From positions 1 to 44,787 of IMG/VR virus record IMGVR_UViG_3300049595_000603: a DNA stretch of 44,787 nucleotides; one strand, 5' to 3'. The DNA comes from a virus. Below the pieces are notes generated by a model. It made no database searches. It saw only the letters and a program-made list of their open reading frames with translations, and was not told the DNA's origin. The translations under genes were made by a program, and so were the position numbers. Positions 1-7,039 of the stretch are shown in pieces (positions within the stretch are counted from its first letter, which is position 1; every line of letters starts with the position of its first letter).

Positions 1-207
1 CATGTATCCTTCTAGACCTAGAATTGGCTTAATGCCCTTTGCTTTTGCAATACGGTGCAGTTCCCTATGCCCAGATAAAGTACCGTGGTCAGTGATGGCT
101 ATTGCAGGCATCCCTAACTCAACTGCACGGTTCACGTATTCTTCTGGAGTAGCAATCCCATCAAATAAACTAAAATGGGTATGGACATGTAAGCCGACGT
201 AGTTCAT
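1..207 (-). CDS. dnaE: DNA polymerase III alpha subunit (DnaE-type), N-terminal fragment
   Basis: This is the 5' end of a replicative DNA polymerase gene; the first 69 residues are present and the gene runs off the left edge. They form the start of a PHP domain, with HVHTHFSLFDG at residues 7-17 and AITDHGTLSG at about 37-46. These match the metal-binding His/Asp motifs at the N-terminus of bacterial DnaE proteins. The ATG lies one base after the TAA stop of the upstream gene, so translation is probably coupled. It is the last gene of a run of helicase, primase, probable ssDNA-binding protein and polymerase. A stand-alone PHP phosphoesterase is possible, but the replication context favours DnaE. 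The polymerase domain itself cannot be seen here. Confidence 0.85.
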   Translation of the reverse strand, partial: MNYVGLHVHTHFSLFDGIATPEEYVNRAVELGMPAIAITDHGTLSGHRELHRIAKAKGIKPILGLEGYM

Positions 208-208
208 A

Positions 209-862
209 TTACCAATCAGCGTTAGTTGCTGAGGTGGCAGATGGGCCATCAAAGCCCAAATAGAACGCTTCTTGTTCTGCGTATGGAACCTTGCGTAGTG
301 CAGATTCTAGTGGGTAAGGCTTAATGTCTCCCCAGTTAAATGGTTCCTTGTCTGGTGCAGATGGAATAAGAGTGTAATTTGTTTCAGTTCCCTGACCATT
401 ACGCTTTAACTTCCACTGTACATTTGAGATGCTTCCTGTTTCAAGTGCATACTCACGAATTGTGTTGAATGATGATTGCTTGCTGATACCCATTGACCAG
501 ATTGCAACATATGGTGATTCAATGCCATCGTCTACAAGAACGTTGCAGTAGAAGCGAAGACGTGCTCTCCAGCCAGCCTTTGGATCCTTGCGGTGCATTT
601 CTTCAGCCCAGTCACGACCTTCTGTATCCATTGTGTCTACAGCCTTGCGCTTATAGTCCTTTGGGTTTGTGTGTTCTGATACAACAATTGCTAGTCCACG
701 CTCTGCGTTATAGTTTGCTGAATCTTCGTCTAGTTCTTCTAAGAACCGAATCTTTACTGATTGTCCGTCAGCAAGTTTTAGCCACTTAACCTTTGGACCA
801 TCTCCACCCTTTGGGCCGTCTAGTACTGGGCCCATTTCCTTTATTCCTCTTAGTATTGCCAT
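209..862 (-). CDS. Probable single-stranded-DNA-binding protein
   Basis: A 217-residue soluble protein with no signal peptide or membrane segment. It has the general look of phage ssDNA-binding proteins: a short basic and Gly-rich N-terminus, a core starting with KWLKLADGQSVKIRFLEEL (about residues 26-44), an aromatic and basic middle (RARLRFYCNVLVDDG) and a KLKRNGQGTETNYTLIP segment. The C-terminus is only weakly acidic, unlike classic SSB tails. It lies between primase and DNA polymerase genes, where an SSB is expected to coat template strands. No catalytic motif is visible. The assignment rests on overall resemblance and context, so a different replication accessory role is possible. A weak extended -10 candidate lies at 889-897. 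Confidence 0.55.
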   Translation of the reverse strand: MAILRGIKEMGPVLDGPKGGDGPKVKWLKLADGQSVKIRFLEELDEDSANYNAERGLAIVVSEHTNPKDYKRKAVDTMDTEGRDWAEEMHRKDPKAGWRARLRFYCNVLVDDGIESPYVAIWSMGISKQSSFNTIREYALETGSISNVQWKLKRNGQGTETNYTLIPSAPDKEPFNWGDIKPYPLESALRKVPYAEQEAFYLGFDGPSATSATNADW

Positions 863-886
863 GTGTTTTCTCTTTTCTGTGTTATG

Positions 887-1831
887 TTAGTTTAGCATAG
901 ACTGTATTGATTTGTCAAACTGGAAGTCCAGTTCTTGAATTGACTTATCGTCCATGTCGCCTATATCTTTATATTGCTTATTTAGTTGTATTACAGATAC
1001 ACGAGAACCAAGTTTTTCAACTATCTTAGTTTTCATATTTCCACCTGCTTCATCGTTGTCTGCAATAACAATTATATCATTAAAGTACTTTTTAAGCAAT
1101 TCTATTTGTATGTTAGATACGTTTGAGCCAAGGGTTGCTACTGCAGGAAAGCCACACTGGTCAAGCCTAATAGCGTCAAATGATGACTCTACAACATACA
1201 CTTTCCCAGAACTCTTAACCCTGTGAAGATTAAAAAGTGTTTTTGATTTTGGAAGTCCTGGAGTATTCTTGAACTCTTTGCCCTCAATAGATCTTCCAAC
1301 AAAGCCAATTGGTAAACCATCTGGGCTATGAACAGGTACAGTAACCATATCCTGTTTGTCTGAGTATCCTAAAGAAAACTTTGATGCAGACTCTTTGGTT
1401 ATCTTTCTGTAGTTAAAATAATCTTTTGCTCTATCAAAGGAAAGAAGGTTATTGTGCAAACGCTTAAGAACTAGTTCATCAAACAGTGTGAACTCTGGCT
1501 TTTTGTATAGCGCCTTATCTATATCGGTCTCAATACTTGTTTCTGTCTCTTTACTTTTTATAAATCTTGCTGCTTCAAAGTAAGTCCTGTTAGACATATG
1601 CATTACGAACTCTGTAAGTCCAGTTACATGATGACAGGCAAAGCAAAAAAATGTTCCATTGTTCTTGTCTATTTCTCCTGCTGGCGTTCTATTGTTATTG
1701 TGGTATGGACAAAAGATTATATAGTCTGAGTCTACCTCAGACTCAATCGTTACACCTGTTCCTGTGAGAACTCTTTTGATTTGTTCTTTTGTGTATAGAT
1801 TGGTGTGCTTCCGTCTATCCCTGCTATCCAT
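887..1831 (-). CDS. dnaG: DnaG-type DNA primase
   Basis: A 314-residue primase that would make RNA primers for lagging-strand synthesis. The N-terminal CHC2-type zinc finger is visible as Cys41, His44, Cys63 and Cys66. A TOPRIM catalytic fold follows, with the conserved acidic residues in VVESSFDA (Glu215) and IADNDEAGG (Asp258, Asp260). It is about half the length of bacterial DnaG and lacks the C-terminal helicase-binding domain, as is common in phage primases. The start overlaps the preceding gene by 82 bases. No alternative in-frame start before the zinc finger is visible, so the overlap is probably real. The DnaB-like helicase encoded just upstream is its likely partner. Confidence 0.92.
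   Translation of the reverse strand: MDSRDRRKHTNLYTKEQIKRVLTGTGVTIESEVDSDYIIFCPYHNNNRTPAGEIDKNNGTFFCFACHHVTGLTEFVMHMSNRTYFEAARFIKSKETETSIETDIDKALYKKPEFTLFDELVLKRLHNNLLSFDRAKDYFNYRKITKESASKFSLGYSDKQDMVTVPVHSPDGLPIGFVGRSIEGKEFKNTPGLPKSKTLFNLHRVKSSGKVYVVESSFDAIRLDQCGFPAVATLGSNVSNIQIELLKKYFNDIIVIADNDEAGGNMKTKIVEKLGSRVSVIQLNKQYKDIGDMDDKSIQELDFQFDKSIQSMLN
889..897 (-). promoter_or_regulatory. Possible extended -10 element (TGCTAAACT)
   Basis: On the minus strand this reads TGC-TAAACT, about 26 bases before the ATG of the probable SSB gene. It is the weakest member of the recurrent TGN-TATAAT-like family in this window, and no clear -35 is present. Confidence 0.3.
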
Positions 1832-2076
1832 TCGCTTTGCTTTCTCCCTGTATGTATACCGTGTACTGTTAATTCAAACTCAAAATATTTTTTTCTTTCA
1901 TTATAGTCTATAGTAAAGTCTGGGTTTATGTCAAGTCTTGGTACGTATCCAGATAGGCGCATCTCAGACTCCAGTAGCCTGATATATTCTTCTTTAAGCC
2001 TGCCAAGTGCCGATTCGTCATGAATTACTCCATTCAAATTGAACTTCTTGATTGGCTTGTGGTGATAGTTCGCCAT
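1750..2076 (-). CDS. Hypothetical protein between helicase and primase
   Basis: I do not recognise this 108-residue protein. It has no cysteines, no transmembrane segment and no clear catalytic motif; it is charged, with a central FEFELTVHG strand-like segment and a polar C-terminus. It sits between the DnaB-type helicase (14-base gap) and the primase, whose first 27 codons overlap its 3' end in another frame. The unusual overlap and the position suggest a replication accessory role, but that is inference only. No Shine-Dalgarno sequence precedes the ATG. Instead a -10-like box ends seven bases before it, suggesting a leaderless message. Confidence 0.7.
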   Translation of the reverse strand: MANYHHKPIKKFNLNGVIHDESALGRLKEEYIRLLESEMRLSGYVPRLDINPDFTIDYNERKKYFEFELTVHGIHTGRKQSEWIAGIDGSTPIYTQKNKSKEFSQEQV

Positions 2077-2083
2077 GTAACAT

Positions 2084-2092
2084 ATTATACCT
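2084..2092 (-). promoter_or_regulatory. -10 element AGGTATAAT before the 108-aa replication gene
   Basis: The minus strand has a perfect TATAAT that ends seven bases before the ATG at 2076. It overlaps the TAG stop of the helicase gene. Unlike most boxes of this family it lacks the TG extension (AGG instead). The spacing predicts a transcript starting at or next to the start codon. Confidence 0.5.
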
Positions 2093-3311
2093 ACTTATCT
2101 TCATAGTCTTTATATCTGTAGTATCCCTTGTCAAAATCAACCTGTACAAGGAAGTCTCCCATAAACCCATTACGGTTCTTTCTAAAAGCACACTCAATAA
2201 TATCGCTATTGCTTGCACGACCAAGTGCAATAACCCAGTCTGCATCGTATGCAATCTGCCTTGACCAAGCAGTCTGTCCAAGAGTTGGAACACCGCTTAG
2301 ATCATTTACATCGTCTGGTGTTGCAGATGAGATAGCAATAATTGGAACCTCTTCTCCAATAGCCATGAGTTTGAGTTCTCTTGAAAGGTTCTTCATTCGT
2401 ACCGTTTCGTTGTCTGACTTCTGATTAGGAGCCATCAACTGTAGGTAGTCAACGATTACAAAGTCTGGTTTATACTGATCAATCTTTCCACGAAGAACTG
2501 ACGGATTGATTTCTCCACCCTGGTCATTTGAAATGATATGAAACTCTGGCTTACCCTTTAAGTGCCTTTCATGCCAAGCCTTAAGAGTGTCCAACTCAAC
2601 ATCTCCATTAGACAATTTTCTGTGCGACCAAAGGCCTTCTCCCATAATTGTAAATACACGGTTACGAACTTCTGTCTCGCTCATCTCAAGTGAGATTACA
2701 AGGGGTGTCTTACCCTGTTTCCAGGCTTGTACAGCAAAGTACAGAGCCATCCATGACTTTCCTATACCTGGGTATGCTAAAAAGACCCCTAATTGACCTG
2801 GCATAATTCCAGAAGGAAGATAGTTATCGAACCCTGGAAGATTGGTTTTAATTCCAACGTGCCCTGCTGCTTGCTGAATCTTTAAATTCTCAAAGTATGC
2901 TACTGCAGACTCAAGGTCAGTTACGTCAATATCACGAATGGCCGAAGTGTTTTTCTTTAACTCTGATGTTTGTGTAATTAAATCATTTAGTGCAATATTG
3001 CCCTGATTGTTTTGAACATTTGTTGCTGCAGATCTTAAGATATCTTTAAGGCTATCATTTAGATATTCTCCCTGCAACTCTTCAAGGTGATGTTTTGTTG
3101 CACCAACATTTGAAATAGGAGAGAAATCTCTAAACTTTTCTGTAACCAATTCTGAAGGAGGAAGTGACTTATTGTTTTCAAAGTATAGCCGTATGAAGTT
3201 CCAAATATCTCCGTGAGTTCTAAGTAAGTTATCTACGTTGGCCTGTAAAAGAACGTGGATCTGCTTATCCTGAAGAACTGCAGTAATTAGTTTGGACTCT
3301 GTATTATTCAC
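2091..3311 (-). CDS. dnaB: DnaB-family replicative helicase
   Basis: A 406-residue RecA-fold helicase that would unwind the replication fork in the 5'-3' direction as a hexamer. The N-terminal helical domain covers about residues 1-130. The ATPase core follows, with a Walker A variant AYPGIGKS (residues 179-186), the LVISLEMS motif characteristic of DnaB (about 204-211), Walker B VIVDYLQLM (Asp288) and a later SRQIAYDADWVIAL segment. It is slightly shorter than bacterial DnaB, as usual for phage versions. The start overlaps the preceding small gene by 8 bases. The primase two genes downstream is its likely partner. Confidence 0.93.
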   Translation of the reverse strand: MNNTESKLITAVLQDKQIHVLLQANVDNLLRTHGDIWNFIRLYFENNKSLPPSELVTEKFRDFSPISNVGATKHHLEELQGEYLNDSLKDILRSAATNVQNNQGNIALNDLITQTSELKKNTSAIRDIDVTDLESAVAYFENLKIQQAAGHVGIKTNLPGFDNYLPSGIMPGQLGVFLAYPGIGKSWMALYFAVQAWKQGKTPLVISLEMSETEVRNRVFTIMGEGLWSHRKLSNGDVELDTLKAWHERHLKGKPEFHIISNDQGGEINPSVLRGKIDQYKPDFVIVDYLQLMAPNQKSDNETVRMKNLSRELKLMAIGEEVPIIAISSATPDDVNDLSGVPTLGQTAWSRQIAYDADWVIALGRASNSDIIECAFRKNRNGFMGDFLVQVDFDKGYYRYKDYEDK

Positions 3312-3612
3312 TTAGCCACTCCTTAGCCATTCTTCTACGCTCTGCTCTCTCTTCATCGTCTCTTTTTTTATCTTTTTTTGCCTGTAAAATTTTTTCTGCG
3401 TTATAAGCAAAGTAATTCCATGAAGGATTTTCTGAAACTGAAAAATAATACTCAAGTATATCGTAGCAGCCAGATAGTCCGTATGACTCTACAAGGCCAT
3501 CTGAGGCCCACTGCTCTACGTTTAAATTAAGTGATGGCTTTGACTCGTACCTTGCGGTATGATACTTACTGTATCTTGAAAGCAAAGCCATACGGTCTTT
3601 GCGTTCTGCCAT
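3304..3612 (-). CDS. Hypothetical protein upstream of helicase
   Basis: An unrecognised 102-residue protein. The first two thirds are aromatic-rich (YSKYHTARYESK, YDILEYYFSVSENPSW). The C-terminal 30 residues are highly charged and probably helical (KKDKKRDDEERAERRR). It overlaps the helicase start by 8 bases and shares a base with the stop of the preceding gene, so the three are probably translationally coupled. A helicase-loading or helicase-binding role would fit the position, but no loader motif is visible and this is inference. Confidence 0.7.
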   Translation of the reverse strand: MAERKDRMALLSRYSKYHTARYESKPSLNLNVEQWASDGLVESYGLSGCYDILEYYFSVSENPSWNYFAYNAEKILQAKKDKKRDDEERAERRRMAKEWLSE

Positions 3613-3824
3613 TACTCGTTAATTTCAGACTTTGCTTCGTTAATCTTTTCAGTTAACTTATCTTCTACAAACTTATAAACACGTTCAAATGCCTGGTCTG
3701 CAGTTTCTCCGTTACGTCTTGAATCTACAATTCCAAGATCAAGTCTTAGTGATTGAAAGTTTCCAAGGTTAAGTGTGTATCCAAGTGTTACAGATACCTT
3801 TGTGTCTTCGTTTTCCATGTTCAT
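3612..3824 (-). CDS. Small conserved-looking phage protein
   Basis: A 70-residue protein of the type often found next to phage replication genes. It consists of a predicted beta-rich first half (VSVTLGYTLNLGNFQSLRLDLG) and an acidic amphipathic helix at the C-terminus (DQAFERVYKFVEDKL). No function is known to me. An AAGGG Shine-Dalgarno lies upstream; the first ATG (MNMEN) and the ATG two codons later are both usable. It lies nine bases downstream of the MerR-like gene and abuts the next gene. Confidence 0.7.
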   Translation of the reverse strand: MNMENEDTKVSVTLGYTLNLGNFQSLRLDLGIVDSRRNGETADQAFERVYKFVEDKLTEKINEAKSEINE

Positions 3825-3832
3825 ACCCTTCG

Positions 3833-4375
3833 TTAAATAGATTCAGACCAGATTGGAATGAATCGACCATCTTCAGTTCTCGTATATGTAAGTATACCAT
3901 CGCCCATTCTTCGTGTCAACTCTTGCTTGCTTGGGGTGATATCATTTGTTATTAAATTATCTTTTCTTGGTCTACCAATATGGTATGTAGCAAGTATATC
4001 ACGAATCTCCCTTACTTGCGATTCTGAGTAATAGGATCTTACCTGAAATCCTCTTGCTCCACCTTTTTGAGATCCCGTTGGAAATGGAATAACTCCTCGT
4101 TTCATTAGTGATGGCATATATTTTTTATGGCGATTAACTAAATCAGCAGTCTCTCTAACAGTATATGCTCTTTCACGTTTCTTTTTAAAATCAGAAATTA
4201 AACAACTTTCAATCTGATCTTTTGTTATATTGTAAACAGACATGATCCCGTTAGACTTGTTTAGGTGGTGTACTCTTACAAGGTCTCCATTTAAGAACCA
4301 GACCTTTTTATTCCCTGGAATTACAGGGAGGACATTGTAGCCTTCGCTCTCGATACTTCCCTTTTTAACAGCCAT
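3833..4375 (-). CDS. MerR-like helix-turn-helix DNA-binding protein
   Basis: A 180-residue protein with a winged-helix/MerR-like segment at about residues 68-130. It begins AYTVRETADLVNRHKKYMP and continues LMKRGVIPFPTG, then a basic loop (QKGGARGFQVRSYY) and a helix (SESQVREIRDIL). This is the layout of excisionase/MerR-type DNA-binding domains. The N-terminal 60 residues look like a small beta domain (NKKVWFLNGDLVRVHHLN). GGAGGGG just before the ATG supports the start, even though the first 55 bases overlap the end of the zinc-ribbon gene. It lies between structural and replication genes, so a regulatory or replication-initiation role is plausible; the target is unknown. Confidence 0.6.
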   Translation of the reverse strand: MAVKKGSIESEGYNVLPVIPGNKKVWFLNGDLVRVHHLNKSNGIMSVYNITKDQIESCLISDFKKKRERAYTVRETADLVNRHKKYMPSLMKRGVIPFPTGSQKGGARGFQVRSYYSESQVREIRDILATYHIGRPRKDNLITNDITPSKQELTRRMGDGILTYTRTEDGRFIPIWSESI

Positions 4376-4512
4376 GACCCCTCCGCAGAACTTTCTGGTG
4401 GGTTATAAAAACTTCTTGATCCACATGAAATGCAATAGGTTTCAAGGTGACCGACTGTACTGTATTGTCTATCAAGAAACATTCTCCCACTACATCTTTT
4501 ACACTTTAGCAT
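4321..4512 (-). CDS. Small zinc-ribbon protein
   Basis: A 63-residue protein with two CxxC knuckles (Cys4/Cys7 and Cys27/Cys30) spaced as in a zinc ribbon. The C-terminal 30 residues carry no further motif and overlap the next gene. Its ATG overlaps the TAA stop of the preceding structural gene (TAATG). Phage zinc ribbons often bind nucleic acid or RNA polymerase, but nothing here shows a target. Because its 3' end overlaps the MerR-like gene by 55 bases, one of the two boundaries could be misjudged; both keep good coding character. Confidence 0.65.
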   Translation of the reverse strand: MLKCKRCSGRMFLDRQYSTVGHLETYCISCGSRSFYNPPESSAEGSWLLKREVSRAKATMSSL

Positions 4513-4955
4513 TAATTAGGTACGCCAATGATAATTAAGTTAACATCAATAGACACATCTCCAGATGTATTAAATCTTACAATTCCTTCAACTCCAGATG
4601 TTGTAATGCTTTTTAAAACAATTGTAACGTTTTTGCCAGCAACTGTATTGCCAGTGTTGATGGCTGTTGCTGTTGCAATTGGAGTGTACTTAAATTCACC
4701 AGGGAAAGAATATGTAAATGATTTTTCTTCTCCAGCAGTGATTGTTCCGCTATTAACTACACGAACGTATCCTCCGATAACTCTGGCCTCACTGCCTTTA
4801 ATATTTTGTCTTCCAGCATTTGGGGTGTCAATGGAGGTGTACTTATATGTTGCTGGTGAAATAGCAGATGATAAATCATTAACTGCTTGGGCTAACTGAG
4901 AAATGTATGTAACGTCTAGTGGTTGTCCACGCTCAGGTAAAGGTATTTTTGCCAT
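4512..4955 (-). CDS. Small virion or tail-tip protein
   Basis: A 147-residue protein rich in Thr, Ser, Val, Ile and Gly with no Cys, typical of small beta-rich phage tail or baseplate proteins. The start MAKIPLPERGQPLDVTYISQL is followed by a segment with alternating hydrophobic residues. It is the last gene of the tail module before the replication module. No Shine-Dalgarno precedes the ATG; a perfect extended -10 ends nine bases upstream, so the message is probably leaderless. Virion location is inferred from composition and position. Confidence 0.6.
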   Translation of the reverse strand: MAKIPLPERGQPLDVTYISQLAQAVNDLSSAISPATYKYTSIDTPNAGRQNIKGSEARVIGGYVRVVNSGTITAGEEKSFTYSFPGEFKYTPIATATAINTGNTVAGKNVTIVLKSITTSGVEGIVRFNTSGDVSIDVNLIIIGVPN

Positions 4956-4964
4956 AGTATATTA

Positions 4965-4973
4965 ATTATACCA
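4965..4973 (-). promoter_or_regulatory. Extended -10 promoter TGGTATAAT (leaderless start)
   Basis: The minus strand reads TGG-TATAAT. The box ends nine bases before the ATG at 4955, and no Shine-Dalgarno lies between. It fills the 18-base gap between two structural genes. Confidence 0.65.
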
Positions 4974-5405
4974 CTAAACGGCTATCTGTGTTGATGTAAA
5001 AATTGCAGCATTTGTGAAATATTTTTTTGGATATGTAGGCACCTGAACTGCAACCTGAAAAGAAGATATTCCTGTTGGGACGAGTGTAGAAAATTGGGTT
5101 GAAGAAGAACTAGACAGATAGGTCCAGTCCTCTATATTTGTCTTTATATATACATCGTATTGCTGAAATGTCGTGGATGTTGGATTCTGCCAAACCATGT
5201 TAATAACATTTGATAAAACAGTTACTGAGCAAGCAACCTGTGCCACTGTTGGAGTAGTAACAGAGTAGTATGGAGACCAGTGAGATGTCCTGTTTCTGTC
5301 TTCAGACACTATCCTATATCTAACTAAATAGTTTTGCTCTGTTCCATTAAATGCTGGAAGGTCTTCTTTTTTTATAACAACCTTTTTAACAACTGGGTTT
5401 GACAT
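4974..5405 (-). CDS. Fibronectin-III-like minor tail protein
   Basis: A 143-residue protein with a single Cys and the spacing of a fibronectin type III or Ig-like sandwich. Features are YLVRYRIVSEDRNRTSHWSPY (residues ~26-46), VINMVWQNPTSTTFQQYDVYI (~67-87) and a closing FQVAVQVPTYPK strand. Such domains decorate tails and baseplates and may contact cell-surface sugars. It is translationally coupled to the larger baseplate-type gene upstream (shared position 5405). No enzymatic motif is visible. Confidence 0.55.
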   Translation of the reverse strand: MSNPVVKKVVIKKEDLPAFNGTEQNYLVRYRIVSEDRNRTSHWSPYYSVTTPTVAQVACSVTVLSNVINMVWQNPTSTTFQQYDVYIKTNIEDWTYLSSSSSTQFSTLVPTGISSFQVAVQVPTYPKKYFTNAAIFTSTQIAV

Positions 5406-6541
5406 TAAAGAACATCCATTCCAAACCTAAACTCAATGTGATTTGTTGTATTAGCATTTTTAATTATTGGCTCTGCATTTAAATTTTTTATCACAGAGTA
5501 TCCAGATAGCCCGTATACAGGGTTAGAGGATGTCACATTTTCTAGTCTTAGAGCATCCAAGCAAACATAGTAGTCACTTGAAGCAACATTGTTTTTTATT
5601 ACCGAAACATAAAACTTTACAGTGTCTACAACGTTCCAAGTAAAACCAGATGTCTTAATTAAATCTTGAAGTTCTACTGAAGATACAAAATATCGTCCTG
5701 TTGCAAAATCAACAGTTGGATCTGTATCCTTTAAGACTATTTGATGCCTTGCATACTGAGAGTTTGTAGAGTTTGCCTCATCCGTATCAGAAAATTCAAC
5801 AACAATTCTAACTTCGTCTGGCTGTACCTCTGATTCTCCATCTTTATTTATAACAGAAAAAGCAAGTTTAAGTTGATCTGTTGGAGCATTTTTATTAAAG
5901 TCAACATTTGCTCCAGTCAAGTGTATGTGACTTGACCCATTTGGAACACCAACAACTCCGCTAGTAAGTGACAGGTTTGTCATGTCTCCTCTTATAACCA
6001 TAATATTGTTTAAGAATCTACATCTTTCATACCGTGACGATCTTTCCTGATTTGTAAAAATTCTATTATCTGCGTTAGTTTGAAAAACTTGACTACTTGT
6101 ACTGATAATATTGTTAGGAGGATTTGATCCTGAGTCTAATGGTTCATAAATTGGAAGAATTGCTACAGCACCATTTTGGTTATGGTATTCCCAGTTTTCT
6201 GTTCCGCTAAAAGAATATATTGTTTTGCTATCATAGGATCCTGCAGTTGGGTTTGCCCCTGCTGACCAAACGCCTACTTCAGTTATCTCATATCTTTCTG
6301 CTGTTGGAAGTTCTGCTGTAAAAACAATTTTTGATTGTCCGTTTTCAGTAACATATCCACGAGATGTTATTGGTACACGAAACATTTCAAAATCTAAAGA
6401 TTTTTTTGCAGAGTAGTCTCCAAGAACTCCATCAGCAGGTAGTGGTTTTGCTCCACAGCCAATAGCAATGTATGATGCATATGCTGGGGCCTGTCCAACA
6501 AGATATTTGGCTAAAATATTCTTACCTGTATTAGTTATCAT
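5405..6541 (-). CDS. Baseplate or tail-fibre attachment protein
   Basis: A 378-residue structural protein. Its N-terminus (MITNTGKNILAKYLVGQAPAY, then IAIGCG) is the pattern seen in phage proteins that attach fibres to the tail tip. An early segment (IVFTAELPTAERYEITEVGVW) resembles the beta domain of P2 gpH/gp37-type N-termini. The rest is Thr/Ser/Asn-rich with a jelly-roll-like second half (VRIVVEFSDTDEANS, FYVSVIKNNVASSDYYVCLDAL). GGTGAGG before the ATG supports the start. It follows the large tail-tip protein and its 164-residue companion, so it probably sits at the distal tail. Confidence 0.55.
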   Translation of the reverse strand: MITNTGKNILAKYLVGQAPAYASYIAIGCGAKPLPADGVLGDYSAKKSLDFEMFRVPITSRGYVTENGQSKIVFTAELPTAERYEITEVGVWSAGANPTAGSYDSKTIYSFSGTENWEYHNQNGAVAILPIYEPLDSGSNPPNNIISTSSQVFQTNADNRIFTNQERSSRYERCRFLNNIMVIRGDMTNLSLTSGVVGVPNGSSHIHLTGANVDFNKNAPTDQLKLAFSVINKDGESEVQPDEVRIVVEFSDTDEANSTNSQYARHQIVLKDTDPTVDFATGRYFVSSVELQDLIKTSGFTWNVVDTVKFYVSVIKNNVASSDYYVCLDALRLENVTSSNPVYGLSGYSVIKNLNAEPIIKNANTTNHIEFRFGMDVL

Positions 6542-6544
6542 TTT

Positions 6545-7039
6545 TTATACCTCACCATATATTGTACCATTAAGTGTCTCTCCACTGTTTAGTATCTGAA
6601 CATCAACCTGCTCATCAGGGTCAAGGGAAGAAACATTTATGACAAGATCTCCAGTAACGGGGTCTAAATATACAACCTCTCCACTTGGCCCTGTCCCGTA
6701 AGGAGGTAACTTTGACTCTAGCCTTATTGGAAAATTCTTAAAGTATGTATCTGCAGTGCTTTCTAGTTTTATTATATTATTAGGGTTGTACTGAATATAC
6801 AGATCTTTAAGGTTTTTTAAAGGGCTATAGATTACATCTTGGCCATTGATTGTGTCACTTCTTGATATATTTATTAATTCTTGTCCCCCAATATTTTCAA
6901 AAATCATATCTGCCATGATGTCTATGTCCATTGGAGGATTGCTCAAAGCAATTAGTTCTGGCGTTGCAGACTTAACTGATGCTAAAGAGGATGACTTTAT
7001 GTCTGGCTTTGATTGATTTGCTACTGAATCCGTTGTCAT
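6545..7039 (-). CDS. Tail-module protein of unknown function
   Basis: A 164-residue protein whose ATG overlaps the stop of the large tail-tip gene (TAATG). The first 45 residues are polar and probably flexible. The middle contains FENIGGQELINISRSDTINGQ, followed by an Asn/Ile-rich segment and a beta-rich C-terminus (EVVYLDPVTGDLVINVSSLDP). The FENIGGQELI pattern is familiar from small actinophage baseplate-region proteins, but I cannot name a function. It lies three bases from the next gene. Confidence 0.6.
   Translation of the reverse strand: MTTDSVANQSKPDIKSSSLASVKSATPELIALSNPPMDIDIMADMIFENIGGQELINISRSDTINGQDVIYSPLKNLKDLYIQYNPNNIIKLESTADTYFKNFPIRLESKLPPYGTGPSGEVVYLDPVTGDLVINVSSLDPDEQVDVQILNSGETLNGTIYGEV

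Noticed and set aside
2-202. Plus-strand ORF at the left edge
   Set aside because: The minus strand encodes an unmistakable PHP-domain start of DNA polymerase III alpha; the plus frame is its shadow.
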